Source of the DNA: Bacteroidales bacterium UBA2632
GTDB lineage: Bacteria > Bacteroidota > Bacteroidia > Bacteroidales > Dysgonomonadaceae
Length of the DNA: 5,244 bases
Reading direction: 5' to 3'
Assembly: GCA_002359825.1 (NCBI GenBank)
Contig: DENY01000047.1
Location: forward strand, 1 to 5,244
Position 1 is the first letter of the stretch. Every line of letters begins with the position of its first letter. Positions 5,242 through 5,244 of the stretch are shown in pieces. Position numbers and translations under genes: made by a program. The notes under the pieces are model-generated. The model searched no databases, was not told the origin of the DNA, and worked only from the letters and a program-made list of their open reading frames with translations.

Positions 5242-5244
5242 ATG
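5242..5244 (+). other. Possible start codon of the next gene, cut by the window end
   Basis: An ATG occupies the last three bases, four bases after the parC stop codon. Such tight spacing would fit a translationally coupled downstream gene, but no further sequence is available. Confidence 0.2.

Noticed and set aside
1..5244. CRISPR array, insertion sequence or rRNA/tRNA genes
   Set aside because: No regularly spaced long repeats, no recognisable transposase with terminal inverted repeats, and no rRNA or complete tRNA cloverleaf were seen.

Overview
The window looks like chromosomal DNA from a Bacteroidales bacterium, probably a Prevotella-type or Bacteroides-type organism. The evidence is a 912-residue topoisomerase IV A subunit with the Bacteroidetes HPHGDASIGDA variant, AT-rich intergenic DNA, no Shine-Dalgarno before the main starts, and two promoters matching the Bacteroidetes pattern TTTG-N19/20-TAnnTTTG. 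The genus assignment is inference.

Layout. Positions 1-111 contain no gene but two short perfect hairpins. Positions 112-699 (minus strand) hold the decayed middle of a type II restriction endonuclease that I recognise as PmeII-like. It has lost its start and N-terminus at a junction near 700 and its normal C-terminus near 211; the foreign tail carries three helically phased TTCGAA palindromes. Positions 700-1382 hold no convincing gene. They contain an orphan rightward terminator at the junction, a strong leftward promoter with three CAAAAGTA elements, a cluster of hairpins with terminators facing both ways (1039-1150), and two short overlapping leftward ORFs that look like a frameshifted remnant or unannotated small genes. 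Positions 1383-2225 (minus) encode an M48-family zinc metalloprotease lipoprotein. Positions 2226-2498 are the divergent intergenic region. Positions 2499-5237 (plus) encode ParC, complete, with an ATG four bases after its stop that may begin the next gene.

How the parts relate. The M48 protease (envelope protein quality control) and ParC (chromosome decatenation) are divergently transcribed housekeeping genes with no obvious shared pathway. The left third looks like an eroded accessory segment: a defence-gene fragment, orphan promoter and terminators, and short repeats, consistent with past insertion and deletion beside a conserved locus.

The most interesting regulatory structure is just ahead of parC. 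A consensus promoter is followed within about 20 bases by a terminator-like hairpin. The loop of that hairpin contains the ATG of a 19-codon ORF ending six bases before parC, an arrangement that could act as an attenuator. No clear new multi-gene system is visible.
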